Shown: positions 8,062-17,072, numbered from the stretch's first letter. The stretch is DNA of 64,000 nt from Streptomyces albofaciens JCM 4342 (GCF_008634025.1 NZ_PDCM01000001.1:1416001-1480000), one strand, 5' to 3'. Notes: generated by a model not told the origin, from the letters alone. A program made the numbers and translations.

Positions 8062-8841
8062 GTGGCAGAGCGCAAGCCGATCGAGTCATGGCTGACGGAC
8101 ATGGACGGGGTGCTGATGCACGAGGGCATCCCGGTGCCCGGTGCGGACGCCTTCATCAAGCGGCTGCGCGAATCGGGCAAGCCCTTCCTCGTCCTGACCA
8201 ACAACTCCATCTACACCCCGCGCGACCTGCACGCCCGGCTGAGCCGGATCGGACTGGACGTGCCCTGGGAGTCCATCTGGACCTCAGCCCTGGCCACCGC
8301 CCAGTTCCTGGACGAGCAGCGGCCGTCCGGCACCGCGTACGTCATCGGCGAGGCGGGCCTGACCACCGCCCTGCACGACATCGGGTACGTGCTCACCGAC
8401 CACGAGCCCGACTACGTGGTGCTCGGAGAGACCCGCACCTACAGCTTCGAGGCGCTCACCAAGGCCATCCGGCTGATCAACGACGGCGCCCGGTTCATCG
8501 CCACCAACCCGGACGAGACCGGCCCCTCGGCGGACGGCGCGCTGCCCGCCACCGGCTCGGTGGCCGCGCTGATCACCAAGGCGACGGGCGTGGAGCCGTA
8601 CTTCGTCGGCAAGCCCAACCCGCTGATGATGCGGCACGGCCTGAACGTCATCGGCGCGCACAGCGAGACCTCCGCGATGATCGGCGACCGGATGGACACC
8701 GACGTGCTGGCCGGACTGGAGGCGGGCATGGAGACGTTCCTGGTGCTCACCGGGCTGACCGGCAAGAACGACATCGAGCGCCACCCGTTCCGGCCGTCGC
8801 GGGTCGTGGACTCCATCGCGGACCTCGTCGACCTGGTGTAG
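8062..8841 (+). CDS. HAD-IIA (NagD-like) sugar-phosphate or nucleotide phosphatase
   Basis: 259 residues from GTG 8062. Motif I is LTDMDGVLMHEG, motif II VLTNNS, motif III lysine in FVGKPNPLMM, and motif IV MIGDRMDTDVLAGLEAGM; the C2-type cap between motifs II and III identifies the NagD/AraL/p-nitrophenylphosphatase class. These enzymes remove phosphate from nucleotides or sugar phosphates in the cytoplasm; the true substrate cannot be told. There is a 177-base gap after phnS, so it is probably a separate transcription unit. Confidence 0.88.
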   Translation: MAERKPIESWLTDMDGVLMHEGIPVPGADAFIKRLRESGKPFLVLTNNSIYTPRDLHARLSRIGLDVPWESIWTSALATAQFLDEQRPSGTAYVIGEAGLTTALHDIGYVLTDHEPDYVVLGETRTYSFEALTKAIRLINDGARFIATNPDETGPSADGALPATGSVAALITKATGVEPYFVGKPNPLMMRHGLNVIGAHSETSAMIGDRMDTDVLAGLEAGMETFLVLTGLTGKNDIERHPFRPSRVVDSIADLVDLV

Positions 8842-8970
8842 CCCGGCGCGGCCCGGGCCCGGCGCATACCGCCCAGGCCCGGCCGCTCACCCGGACGGCG
8901 CAGTACCGGCCCCCACCGGATGCGGGACCGCGCCGCCGGACGGACCTTCGGAAGTGTTCGGAGGTTCACC

Positions 8971-9711
8971 ATGCGCTCACCGGGATTCACTCTCTGTGCC
9001 GCCCTCGCGGTCACGGTGCTGACTCCGGGGCCCGTGTTCGCCGCCGCGGCCCGGGCGCCGGGCGGTGCGGCCGGCACCGTCGCGGTCACCCCGTCCGCCG
9101 TCGCCCCGGGCACCGACACGGTCCTCCAGGTCACCGGCTGTCCGGGCCGTACCGGCCACGCCACCTCGGAGGCCTTCGTCGACGCGGTGCCGTTGGCGCG
9201 GGTCGCCGCGGGGCTGGTGGGCGACGCGCGGGTGCGCTCGACGGCGGACCCCGGCGCGTACACCGTCTCCGTCCGGTGCGACGGGGAGGGCGCGCGGGCC
9301 ACCGGCGCGTTCGAAGTCGTACCCGCTCCGGCGCGTGCCGCGGGCGATGAGGACGTGAGCGGGCAGGCCGCGGATTCGGCGGCCGCGGGAGAAGACGGCG
9401 GGGACCTCGCGGTCGCGCCGCTCGCCGCCCAGACCTCCGGCGCCTCCGCGGAACCGCCCGCCACGCCGTCCGCCCCCGTACGGGCCGGAGGCGGAGGCAT
9501 GGCCGCGCACCCGGCCGCCGGGCACCGGGCCGTGCCGCCCGCGAAGGAGTCGCGGGCCGCGCTGGTGCGGACGGCGGCCGCGGGCCACGACGGCGACGGC
9601 GTGTACGCGGTGGGACTGGTGCTGGCAGGGGGCGCGGCGCTCGCGCTCACCGGACAGGTGCTGCGGATGCGGCGCCGGCGCAAGGGATCGGACGATGGCG
9701 ATGCCGGATGA
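8971..9711 (+). CDS. Secreted, membrane-anchored protein of unknown function
   Basis: 246 residues from ATG 8971, with GGAGG six bases upstream. A signal peptide (LCAALAVTVLTPGPVFAAAA) is followed by a small beta-rich region (TVAVTPSAVAPGTDTVLQVTGCPG, about 35-125) like the Ig-like surface domains of actinomycetes, then an Ala/Pro-rich stalk, one C-terminal membrane segment (AVGLVLAGGAALALTGQVL) and RMRRRRK. No LPXTG or LAXTG motif is seen ahead of the membrane segment. It overlaps the class F sortase gene by 17 bases, a pairing often seen in Streptomyces, so the two probably act together at the cell surface. Confidence 0.7.
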   Translation: MRSPGFTLCAALAVTVLTPGPVFAAAARAPGGAAGTVAVTPSAVAPGTDTVLQVTGCPGRTGHATSEAFVDAVPLARVAAGLVGDARVRSTADPGAYTVSVRCDGEGARATGAFEVVPAPARAAGDEDVSGQAADSAAAGEDGGDLAVAPLAAQTSGASAEPPATPSAPVRAGGGGMAAHPAAGHRAVPPAKESRAALVRTAAAGHDGDGVYAVGLVLAGGAALALTGQVLRMRRRRKGSDDGDAG

Positions 9712-10408
9712 CGACCACCTGGCGGGCCGCCCCGCGCACGGCCAGGGACACGGACGGATGGCCGCCGGGGTGGCCTGGGCGGCGCTGCTGCTGGGCCTGT
9801 GGCTGTGGGGACGGGACCTGACCGACGGCGGTGACCTGGCGAAGGGGCCCACCACCGGCGACGTGGCGGCCGTCGGCCGCCCGCTGGGACAGGAACTGCC
9901 CGCCGCGCACGCCCCGCTGGCCACCGCCCCGGAGGGCCGCCCCGCCGAGGTGGTGATCGGCGCGCTGGGCGTACGGGCCGGTGTGGTGAAGACCGGGCTG
10001 GACGCGACCGGCGCGGTGGAGGCGCCGCCGTACCGCACCCCCGGGCTCGTCGGCTGGTACGCCGAGGGGCCGCAGCCGGGCACGGCGGGCGCCGCGGTGC
10101 TGGTCGGCCATGTCGACACGACCGACCGGCGCGCCGTCTTCCACCGCCTCGGCAGCCTCAAGCCGGGCCGGCCGGTGGATGTGCGCAGGGCGGACGGCAG
10201 CACCGCCCGGTTCACGGTCGAGGACGTGAAGATCTACGACCGGCGGCGGTTCGTGCCGCGGAAGGTCTACGGCGCGCACGTGCCCGGGCGCGCGGAACTG
10301 CGCCTGATCACCTGCGCGGGCTCCTTCGACCGGGAGCGGGACGCCTACACCGCCAACGTCGTCGTGCACGCGTATCTCACCAAGGTGACGCCCGCACCCG
10401 GGAGTTGA
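9695..10408 (+). CDS. Class F sortase
   Basis: 237 residues with an N-terminal membrane anchor (AAGVAWAALLLGLWLWG) and a sortase beta-barrel. The catalytic His is in LVGHVDT and the catalytic Cys in RLITCAGSF; the conserved Arg is expected near RERDAYTANVVV. The short form without the class E extras is typical of actinobacterial class F sortases. It should act as an extracellular transpeptidase or cysteine protease, but targets of class F enzymes are poorly known. The start overlaps the upstream secreted-protein gene, so both are co-translated. Confidence 0.88.
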   Translation: MAMPDDDHLAGRPAHGQGHGRMAAGVAWAALLLGLWLWGRDLTDGGDLAKGPTTGDVAAVGRPLGQELPAAHAPLATAPEGRPAEVVIGALGVRAGVVKTGLDATGAVEAPPYRTPGLVGWYAEGPQPGTAGAAVLVGHVDTTDRRAVFHRLGSLKPGRPVDVRRADGSTARFTVEDVKIYDRRRFVPRKVYGAHVPGRAELRLITCAGSFDRERDAYTANVVVHAYLTKVTPAPGS

Positions 10409-10447
10409 GGTGCCGGGCGGGGACGGTGCCCGGGAGCCCGACCGTGC

Positions 10448-10488
10448 CCGGCCGGCGGCTCGCTCCCCCTGAACCGCCGACCGGCCGG
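10448..10488 (+). terminator. Inverted repeat, likely terminator of the sortase operon
   Basis: CCGGCCGGCGG (10448-10458) pairs with the 10474-10488 arm, with one bulged A. It begins 40 bases after the sortase stop. No T-tract follows, as is common in Streptomyces. Confidence 0.45.
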
Positions 10489-10613
10489 TCCTCGACCGCC
10501 GGGGTGTCAGGACTGCGGGAGTTGCCCTGCCGCCGGCGGGAGGTGCGTGGGCGCCTGCGCTCAGGCGCGTGCACGGGCCCGACCAGGGGCTGGGGCCAGG
10601 TGACCAACGAGAA

Positions 10614-10635
10614 GTTCACACTGGGTTCACTGTAG
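10614..10635 (+). promoter_or_regulatory. Candidate PhoP box (two 11-base direct repeats)
   Basis: GTTCACACTGG is followed directly by GTTCACTGTAG, two units in exact 11-base phase that begin with the GTTCAC core of Streptomyces PHO boxes. It lies about 170 bases upstream of cslZ. The later positions of each unit match the consensus only partly. Confidence 0.4.
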
Positions 10636-10807
10636 GACGGCTCCACCCGGCCGCCTAGGGGCAGTTGGGCCCCGAACCGGGCCGCGCGGCGATTTTCGGC
10701 CGGGGAGCCCGGGGCGTAACAGGTTGTCCACGGGCTCGCCTGCGGCTGAGGGGCGTGTGCCAGGATGGATTCGACCGGTCTTGTCCCGTGCTCCGAGGGG
10801 GGAGTGG

Positions 10808-11875
10808 ATGTACGGCAACGTGCGGGGATCCGGGGGCGGCCCCCCGGGTGAGCGCCGCGCCGCCCGTCGGCGCGGCGCGTTCGGCGCGGCATCGGCGCTG
10901 GGGGCGCTGCTGCTGGTGTCCGGATGCTTCTCGTCGTCCGACGACGGCGAGGGGGAGGGGAAGGCAGGGGCCAGGCCCGGGCAGCAGCCCAAGTCCACGG
11001 TGCCGTACTGGGTCAACCCGGACGGCAAGGCGGCCCGGCAGGCCGCCGCGTACGCCAAGGAAGGCAAGGACGACGAAGCGCGCGAGATCGACAAGATAGC
11101 GGCGCAGCCGGTGGCCGAATGGATCGGTGCCGACAACCCGCAGGGGGAGGCCCGCGGCTTCACGGAGGCCGCCGCCAAGGCCGGCCGCGAGGCCCTGCTC
11201 GTCCTCTACAACATCCCGCACCGCGACTGCGGCAGCTACTCCAAGGGCGGCGCCGCGGACGGCAACGCGTACCGCGCCTGGCTGGATGGCGTGCTCAAGG
11301 GCATCGGCGACCGCCCGGCCACGGTCGTCCTGGAGCCGGACGCGCTGCCGCACATCGAGGACAAGTGCACCCCCGAGCAGTTCCACGAGGAGCGCTACGC
11401 CCTGCTGACGGAGGCCGTCGGCAAGCTCAAGGCCCTGCCGCACACCAAGGTCTACCTCGACGCCGGCAACCCGCACTGGATCAAGGACCCGGGCCGGATG
11501 GTGGAGCCGCTGAAGCGGGCCGGCATCGACAAGGCCGACGGCTTCGCGCTCAACATCTCCAACTTCCAGACCACCGAGGAGAACAAGAAGTACGGCAAGC
11601 GGCTGTCCTCGATGGTCGGCGGCAAGCACTTCGTCATCGACACCAGCCGCAACGGCAACGGCCCGGCACCCGGCGGCGACGACCACGAGAACTGGTGCAA
11701 CCCGAGCGGCCGCGCCCTGGGCGCCACTCCCACGACCCGCACCGGCGACCCCCTCGTGGACGCCTACCTGTGGATCAAGCGGCCCGGCGAGTCGGACGGC
11801 ACGTGCAAGGGCGGGCCCAAGGCGGGCGACTGGTGGCCCAGTTACGCGCTGGACCTGGCCCGCAATACGAAGTAG
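10808..11875 (+). CDS. cslZ: GH6 endoglucanase-like lipoprotein (CslZ)
   Basis: 355 residues from ATG 10808 behind a purine-rich ribosome site. The N-terminus has twin-arginine-like basic residues, a hydrophobic run and the lipobox VSGC (Cys40). The GH6 catalytic domain is complete: ALLVLYNIPHRDCGSYSKGG, VVLEPDALP (catalytic Asp region), YLDAGNPHWI, GFALNISNF, FVIDTSRNG and DAYLWIKRPGESDG. The family hydrolyses beta-1,4-glucan by inversion. It is convergent with glxA-cslA, the same neighbourhood as in S. coelicolor and S. lividans, so it probably trims or releases the CslA-made glycan at the cell surface. Confidence 0.9.
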   Translation: MYGNVRGSGGGPPGERRAARRRGAFGAASALGALLLVSGCFSSSDDGEGEGKAGARPGQQPKSTVPYWVNPDGKAARQAAAYAKEGKDDEAREIDKIAAQPVAEWIGADNPQGEARGFTEAAAKAGREALLVLYNIPHRDCGSYSKGGAADGNAYRAWLDGVLKGIGDRPATVVLEPDALPHIEDKCTPEQFHEERYALLTEAVGKLKALPHTKVYLDAGNPHWIKDPGRMVEPLKRAGIDKADGFALNISNFQTTEENKKYGKRLSSMVGGKHFVIDTSRNGNGPAPGGDDHENWCNPSGRALGATPTTRTGDPLVDAYLWIKRPGESDGTCKGGPKAGDWWPSYALDLARNTK

Positions 11876-11891
11876 CGGAGACGGCGGGCGA

Positions 11892-11929
11892 CCGCGGGGT
11901 GCTCCGCGACCTCGCGGAGCACCCCGCGG
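11892..11929. terminator. Bidirectional terminator between cslZ and glxA
   Basis: A perfect 17-base-pair stem (11892-11908 with 11913-11929) has a four-base loop and further pairing of AGACGG with CCGTCT outside. It lies between convergent stops at 11875 and 11935. Confidence 0.85.
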
Positions 11930-11934
11930 CCGTC

Positions 11935-13908
11935 TCAGTTCAGGCCCAGCCCCTTCAGCTGCGCCTTGGTCGCCGTCGGGACCTTCACCCAGACCGCCTT
12001 GGACGGCGTGCCCTGGTCGTCCACGGCGTTGAGCATGTACCAGCCGGGCGGCACCAGCGTCGGGTCCTTCGGCAGCGTGACCGTGACACCGTCCTTGGTC
12101 GTCTTGAAGTCCAGTGCGATCGACCGCTGTTCGATGTTGGTGACGTGGGTGAACGAACCCGGCCGCAGCAGCCGCATCTTCTTGATCGAGGAGGCGTGCT
12201 TGGTCCGGTACGTGGCCGTGCCGCCCAGCGGCACCGTCTTCGGCCCGGGATCCGTCAGCTCCGGCCGGGAGTCCCGGTAGAGGTACGGCGGCGTCCAGAT
12301 GTCGATCTGCTGCTGGAAGACGCCGGGCTTGGTGTTGTCCTTGTCGGCGAAGAGCGAGTCGGAGCCGAACGTCATCACCCGGCCGTCCGGCAGCAGCAGC
12401 GCGCCGGAGTGGTAGTTGCGCCCCACCAGCGGATCGGCCACCGGCCGCGAGGTGTTGGCCTTCGGGTCGTACAGCTCGGCCTTGAGGATGTTGCTGTCGC
12501 TGCGCCCGCGGTAGTCGCCCGAGCCGTTGGTGGTCAGGACCGTGTCGTCGGGCAGGATCACACTGCTCGGGTAGCGCGCCTTCGCGTACAGCGGCGGGCC
12601 GTCCTTGAAGCGCGGCTCGGCGGCGTGCAGATCCACCAGCCGGGTCTTGTCGGTCGCCTTCGGGTCCTCGCCGACCCCGCCGCCGCCCAGCACCATGTAC
12701 CGCTGGTCCTGCGCGGGCGGCAGCAGCACGGACATCGAGGTCTCCAGCACGTCCGGGTCGCTCATGCCGGGGATGACCTGGAACTTGTTGGTCTTCAGGT
12801 CCCAGATGCCGGGGGTGCGCCCGACGTTGTCGGGCCCGTACCCGGCGTTGGAGCCGGTGTAGAGCAGCCGCCCCTTGTCGGTGAGGAAGAGCGCGGGGTA
12901 GGTCGGGAAGAAGCGCTGCTTGGGCAGGTAGGTCCACTTCTTCGTCTTCGGGTCGTAGATCTCCTGCTTGCCCGGGACGACCTGCCCGATCTCGTCGAGC
13001 CCGGAGGTGGACAGCACCTTGCCGTCCTCCAGGCTGGTCAGCGTCGGGTACCAGCGGGCCTCGTTCATCGGGTCGACGGGGATGTAGCGCTCGGCCACCG
13101 GGTCGAACTCGAACGAGTCCTTGATCCCCTGGAAGTCCTTCTTGTCGAAGGACAGCTTCTGCGCGATGCCGTAGAGGTTCCGGGCGTCGGCGCCGGTCAG
13201 GCCGTGGATACGGTAGTTGTCCTGGGCGCCGGTGGAGTACTGGCGGCCCTCCTTGAGCGCCTCCACGTAGACCCGAGCCTCGCTGTGGGTGACCGTGACC
13301 TTGCCGGTCCTCGGGTCGGTCTTCTTCTTGGCGCGCGGCACCACGATCGGGTCCTTGGACTGGAACGTCTTGCCGTTCTGCTTGCCGGTGAACAGCGTCC
13401 CGGCCGGGAAGGTCTTCGGCGCGTCCGGGTTCTCGTTGTAGACGATCATCAGCCCGCCGGCCTTCTTCACGTCGCCGCCGAGCTTCTCGTAGCGCTGGGT
13501 GCCGCCGGCCACCAGCAGCTTGCCGTCCGGCAGCTGGGTGTGACCGGCGCAGAAGAGGTCCTTCGGGGTGGGGATGTTCTTGAAGGTGTTCTTCACCGGG
13601 TCCCACAGGACCGTACGGAAGGACTTCGCCGCGAAGTTCTTGGCGTTGTTCCCGGACCCGGCGACCAGCAGCACCTTGCCGGTGTGCAGCAGCGCGGCGT
13701 GAATCGTGTTGATCTTGTACTCGGGCGGTACGTCGACCACGTCCCAGTGGCCGTTGGCCGCCTTGTACTCCGGCTGATTGATCTTGTACTGGTGGTACTG
13801 GTCCGAGACGAACCCGAACAGGGCCGGCCCGTTCATCCCCGCCAGTGCGAGCACCACCGCCGCACCGATCGCGACTCTGCGGGTGCGCCGGCTCGGACGG
13901 TATTTCAT
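11935..13908 (-). CDS. glxA: Copper radical oxidase GlxA (galactose-oxidase-like)
   Basis: 657 residues. A basic N-terminus and one hydrophobic segment (VAIGAAVVLALAG) anchor or export it; the rest is a seven-bladed Kelch propeller plus a C-terminal beta domain. Cys120 in DLFCAGHTQ and Tyr287 in EARWYPT correspond to the crosslinked Cys-Tyr cofactor, with neighbouring Trp286; His in GRNYHSG and the second Tyr and His in the YGPD/ SDPDVLETS area would bind copper. In Streptomyces GlxA oxidises the CslA-made glycan at hyphal tips. Its ATG overlaps the cslA stop (ATGA, 13905-13908), so the two are translated together. Confidence 0.93.
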   Translation of the reverse strand: MKYRPSRRTRRVAIGAAVVLALAGMNGPALFGFVSDQYHQYKINQPEYKAANGHWDVVDVPPEYKINTIHAALLHTGKVLLVAGSGNNAKNFAAKSFRTVLWDPVKNTFKNIPTPKDLFCAGHTQLPDGKLLVAGGTQRYEKLGGDVKKAGGLMIVYNENPDAPKTFPAGTLFTGKQNGKTFQSKDPIVVPRAKKKTDPRTGKVTVTHSEARVYVEALKEGRQYSTGAQDNYRIHGLTGADARNLYGIAQKLSFDKKDFQGIKDSFEFDPVAERYIPVDPMNEARWYPTLTSLEDGKVLSTSGLDEIGQVVPGKQEIYDPKTKKWTYLPKQRFFPTYPALFLTDKGRLLYTGSNAGYGPDNVGRTPGIWDLKTNKFQVIPGMSDPDVLETSMSVLLPPAQDQRYMVLGGGGVGEDPKATDKTRLVDLHAAEPRFKDGPPLYAKARYPSSVILPDDTVLTTNGSGDYRGRSDSNILKAELYDPKANTSRPVADPLVGRNYHSGALLLPDGRVMTFGSDSLFADKDNTKPGVFQQQIDIWTPPYLYRDSRPELTDPGPKTVPLGGTATYRTKHASSIKKMRLLRPGSFTHVTNIEQRSIALDFKTTKDGVTVTLPKDPTLVPPGWYMLNAVDDQGTPSKAVWVKVPTATKAQLKGLGLN

Positions 13909-15944
13909 GGGTGACGTCCCCCAAGGGCGATCTGGGCGGTCTGGTCGGCGGCGCCGCGGCGGCCCCGGTCACCGGGAGCGCCGTATCCGGCGGGCCCGGC
14001 CCGGCCGCCCGGTGTCGAGGTGCCGGACGAGGAGGTGCCCGGCAGGGCCACGGCTCCGCCGGTGCCGTCACCGGCGGCCCAGCTGGGCTGCCGCTGCGGA
14101 TGCGGTGCCTGCTGCGGCCCGCCGCCCGGCCCGGCGGAGTCCCCGCCGGTCTTCTTGCGCCTGTCCTGCCGGATGCCCCAGCGCCAGGCGAAGATCGGCG
14201 CCGCGGTGATCAGCAGCGCGAGCGAGGCCCAGGTGACCATCGCCGGGTGGCTGTGCCCGAAGTAGAACGAGGCGCCCAGCGACCCGCCGAAGACCAGGAT
14301 GAAGAAGAGGTGTACCCGGAACGTGCCGAAGAGGGTGTCCGGGCTGGAGGAGTCGCCCTTGGGCGTGACCACGAACTTGCTCTTGCGGCGCAGCGCCGCG
14401 TCGAACAGCGAGCGGGCGTAGATCGGCGCGGAGAGCGCGGACATCACCATGCCGGCCACCCCGCCGGAGCCCTCCGGCTCGTGCGGCGAGACGTTGTGGC
14501 GGCGGTTCCAGACGTACAGCCCGATCTGGAGCGCCGAGGCGTTGCCGTAGAGCATCATCCACACCGACGGGTCGATCTGCACGCCCGAGGCGCCCAGGCC
14601 CAGGAACAGCGCGCAACTGAGCGCCGCCAGAATCCAGTTCATGGCGGACATCGGGTAGAAGATGACCATCATCGTGTAGTTGAAGAAGGTGCCCGGCGGC
14701 AGCGTGAAGGGCGCCTTCCAGAACTGCTTGAGCAGCGTCTCGTACGTCCCGCGCGACCAGCGCAGCTGCTGGGTGAAGAAGTCCGTCCAGGCGGTGGGCC
14801 CCTCACCGACCGCGAGCACGTCCGGGGTGTAGACCGAGCGCCACTTCTTGCCGGTCTCCGGATTGCGGTGCCGGTGCATCTCGAAGCCCGTCGCCATGTC
14901 CTCGGTGATCGAGTCGTACAGGCCGCCGATCTGCTTCAGGGCCTTGATGCGCACGGCGTTGGAGGTGCCGACGAACATGGGCGCGCCGTAGCGGTTGCCG
15001 GCCCGCTGGATCAGCGCGTGAAAGAGGAACTGCTGCGACTCTGCCGCCTTGGTGACGAACGTGTCGTAATTGCCGTACACCTGCGGGCCGATGACGAAGC
15101 CGACGTTCGGGTCGCGGAAGAAACCGAGCATCCGCTCCAGGTAGTTGGGCAGCGGCACGTGGTCGGTGTCGACGGAGGCGAAGAAGTCGTAGGAGTCACC
15201 GTACGCCTGGAGCCAGGCGTTGTAGTTGCCGTGCTTGGTCTTCGCGCGGTGCGGGCCCTTCTTCCGGTTCCACTGCGGGATGCCCTTGCGCGTGAAGTGG
15301 TGCACGCCCAGGCGCTCGCAGACGGCCTTGACGTCCGGATCGTCGCCCTCGTCGAGGAGCCAGACGTGCAGCAGGCCGCGGTGGCGCACCTTGACGGCCG
15401 CCTCCAGCGTCTTCGTCACCATCTCCAGCGGCTCCTTGCCGGGCACGAAGGAGGTCAGGAAGGCGACGCGGGTGCCGTGTTCGGGGACGACCGGGATGGG
15501 GTCGCGGGCCACCAGGGTGGCGTGGGCGTTGGACAGCACGTTCATGCAGCGGAAGAACTCGATCAGCCCGATCGAGACCAGCATGACGATGTCCAGGACC
15601 GGCAGGAAGTCGTAGGCGGGGTGGTCGCGTTCGGTCCAGTGGGCCGGCTGCATCAGCCAGGCGAGCAGGCCGAGCGAGAGCAGGGGAGCGGCGCCGAGCA
15701 GCAACGCCGCGCGTATTCGGTGCGGTTCGTCCGCCAGCAGGCTGCGGTAGCGCACCTTGTAGGGCTTGCCCGGGTCCGGCTGGGTGAGCGGCCCGGCGAG
15801 GCGGCTGTAGTGCTCGTAGTCGTAGCGCGGCAGCGGCTTGCGCTGCGGCCGGCGCGGCCAGTGCTGGCGCGGCACACGCAGGCGCGTGGTCGCGGACGGG
15901 TCGTACTGGTGCTCCTGCCGGGCGCCGGTAGGCGGCGACGTCAT
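13905..15944 (-). CDS. cslA: Cellulose synthase-like glycosyltransferase CslA (GT2)
   Basis: 679 residues from ATG 15944, with GGGGGGA ahead of it. Two N-terminal membrane segments precede a GT2 catalytic domain: VFLTSF-like entry (TRVAFLTSFVPGKE), ASVDTDHVPL (DxD), TEDMATGFEM (TED) and QQLRWSRGTYE (QxxRW), then four to five C-terminal membrane segments. This is the processive beta-1,4-glycan synthase layout. The last 70 residues are Gly/Pro/Gln-rich. In Streptomyces CslA makes the apical glycan needed for hyphal attachment and development. No PilZ domain is present, so c-di-GMP control, if any, would be indirect. Confidence 0.93.
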   Translation of the reverse strand: MTSPPTGARQEHQYDPSATTRLRVPRQHWPRRPQRKPLPRYDYEHYSRLAGPLTQPDPGKPYKVRYRSLLADEPHRIRAALLLGAAPLLSLGLLAWLMQPAHWTERDHPAYDFLPVLDIVMLVSIGLIEFFRCMNVLSNAHATLVARDPIPVVPEHGTRVAFLTSFVPGKEPLEMVTKTLEAAVKVRHRGLLHVWLLDEGDDPDVKAVCERLGVHHFTRKGIPQWNRKKGPHRAKTKHGNYNAWLQAYGDSYDFFASVDTDHVPLPNYLERMLGFFRDPNVGFVIGPQVYGNYDTFVTKAAESQQFLFHALIQRAGNRYGAPMFVGTSNAVRIKALKQIGGLYDSITEDMATGFEMHRHRNPETGKKWRSVYTPDVLAVGEGPTAWTDFFTQQLRWSRGTYETLLKQFWKAPFTLPPGTFFNYTMMVIFYPMSAMNWILAALSCALFLGLGASGVQIDPSVWMMLYGNASALQIGLYVWNRRHNVSPHEPEGSGGVAGMVMSALSAPIYARSLFDAALRRKSKFVVTPKGDSSSPDTLFGTFRVHLFFILVFGGSLGASFYFGHSHPAMVTWASLALLITAAPIFAWRWGIRQDRRKKTGGDSAGPGGGPQQAPHPQRQPSWAAGDGTGGAVALPGTSSSGTSTPGGRAGPAGYGAPGDRGRRGAADQTAQIALGGRHP

Positions 15945-16296
15945 GAGTCCATCCCCCCGGCACGCATGCTGGCTGCGTGCCCGTCTTCTCCTGGCCCGAG
16001 TCCTCCGGTCCCCCTCGACCGACCCGGGCGCAAATGGTGTCGGCCGCCTACGACATGGACGTAGGACGGCCGTCTTCCGGTTGCATGATTCCCGTTTGCA
16101 TTCGCATTTCATGCAGCGGGGTCCCCACTCCCACACTCATCGCAACCGGTGTGTCACCCAACTTGAGCGCGCACAGGCTCAGTTGGGCTCCAGTATCCCG
16201 TCAGGGTCCCGGACCTCAATCTTGATCGCAAGGGTGAAACGAGGAGTTTACCGGGCATGTAAGTGCATTGATGGACGGGTTGGGTCGCAGGGGGCA
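15945..16296. promoter_or_regulatory. Upstream region of cslA with a strong inverted repeat
   Basis: 352 bases without a gene, less GC-rich than its surroundings. It must carry the cslA-glxA promoter on the minus strand. CCCAACTTGAGC (16157-16168) pairs with GCTCAGTTGGG (16177-16187), a one-bulge stem with an eight-base loop. This could be a regulator site or a leader hairpin in the cslA transcript, or the terminator of something further upstream. Confidence 0.5.
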
Positions 16297-16977
16297 TTAC
16301 TTCGGCCCTGAACTGCGCAGCCGTTGGCGGATGTTGTCGAAATGGCGGCGTACGGCCTGCTCAGCGCGCTGGGCGTCACCGCCCCGTACCGCCGCGAGGA
16401 TGTCCGCGTGCTGGCGGTGGGTCACCCGGGGGTCGGCCCCCAGCCCGGCCAGATCCGTACGGACCCGGTGGAACGCTTCCCAGAAGGCGTCCAGCACCTC
16501 GCTCAGCAACCGGTTGCCGAGCCCGCGGTAGAGCGCCGCGTGAAAGGCCCGGTCGGTGTCGGCGCGCACCGCGCCGTCCGCCGCCTCCGCCGCCATCCGC
16601 GCCACCAGCTCGTCCAGCTCCGCGAGGTCCGCCTCGGGCACCTGGCCCGCCAGCCGCGCGACGAGCCCGGTCTCCACCGCCTCGCGCAGCTCCAGCAGCT
16701 GGAGCAGGCTGTCCTCGCCGCGGTAGTGGCCGGCCACCGTACGGAAGGCCAGCCCCTCGGTCATCGGGGCCATCGACATCGGCCCGACGTAGGTGCCGAA
16801 GCCGTGCCGGATCTCCACGATGCCCATCGCCTGGAGCGCCTTGAGGGCCTCGCGCACGGAGTTCCGGCTGACCCCGAGCAGCGCCATCAGCTCCGTCTCG
16901 GTGGGCAGCGGGGCGCCGGGGGCCAGCCGCCGGTCGATGATGAGTTTCTTGATCCGCTCCTGGATGTCGCGCGCCAT
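16297..16977 (-). CDS. FadR/GntR-family transcriptional regulator
   Basis: 226 residues from ATG 16977; in-frame GTG codons at 16992 and 17001 are possible alternatives because no clear ribosome site decides. The winged helix is typical (IQERIKKLIIDRRLAPGAPL, PTETELMALLGVSRNSVREAL, IVEIRHGFGTYV). The FCD effector domain has the metal-site residues in DRAFHAALYRG, and THRQHADILAAVRGGD near the end. FCD proteins respond to small carboxylic acids or related metabolites. It is divergent from nothing obvious and lies between cslA and a tRNA, so its targets are unknown. Confidence 0.87.
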   Translation of the reverse strand: MARDIQERIKKLIIDRRLAPGAPLPTETELMALLGVSRNSVREALKALQAMGIVEIRHGFGTYVGPMSMAPMTEGLAFRTVAGHYRGEDSLLQLLELREAVETGLVARLAGQVPEADLAELDELVARMAAEAADGAVRADTDRAFHAALYRGLGNRLLSEVLDAFWEAFHRVRTDLAGLGADPRVTHRQHADILAAVRGGDAQRAEQAVRRHFDNIRQRLRSSGPK

Positions 16978-17072
16978 TGTGCGACTGTGCACCCCGATCA
17001 CCGTTTTGACCAGCGAGCCACCGGCCCGGCGCCGCAAGGCGGCGGGCCGCGCCGGCCGGGCGGAACGCAAAG

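Larger units (their letters stand above)
10409..10807. other. Intergenic region between sortase and cslZ
   Basis: About 400 bases with no convincing gene. It holds a candidate terminator (10448-10488) for the sortase operon, a PHO-box-like pair of 11-base direct repeats (10614-10635), and GAGGGGGGAG just before the cslZ start. The single ORF across it (10405-10635) is arginine-rich shadow translation. Confidence 0.6.

Noticed and set aside
10655..14071. 1138-residue minus-strand ORF through glxA and cslZ
   Set aside because: It is a shadow frame of GlxA and antisense to CslZ, both of which have complete active-site motifs.
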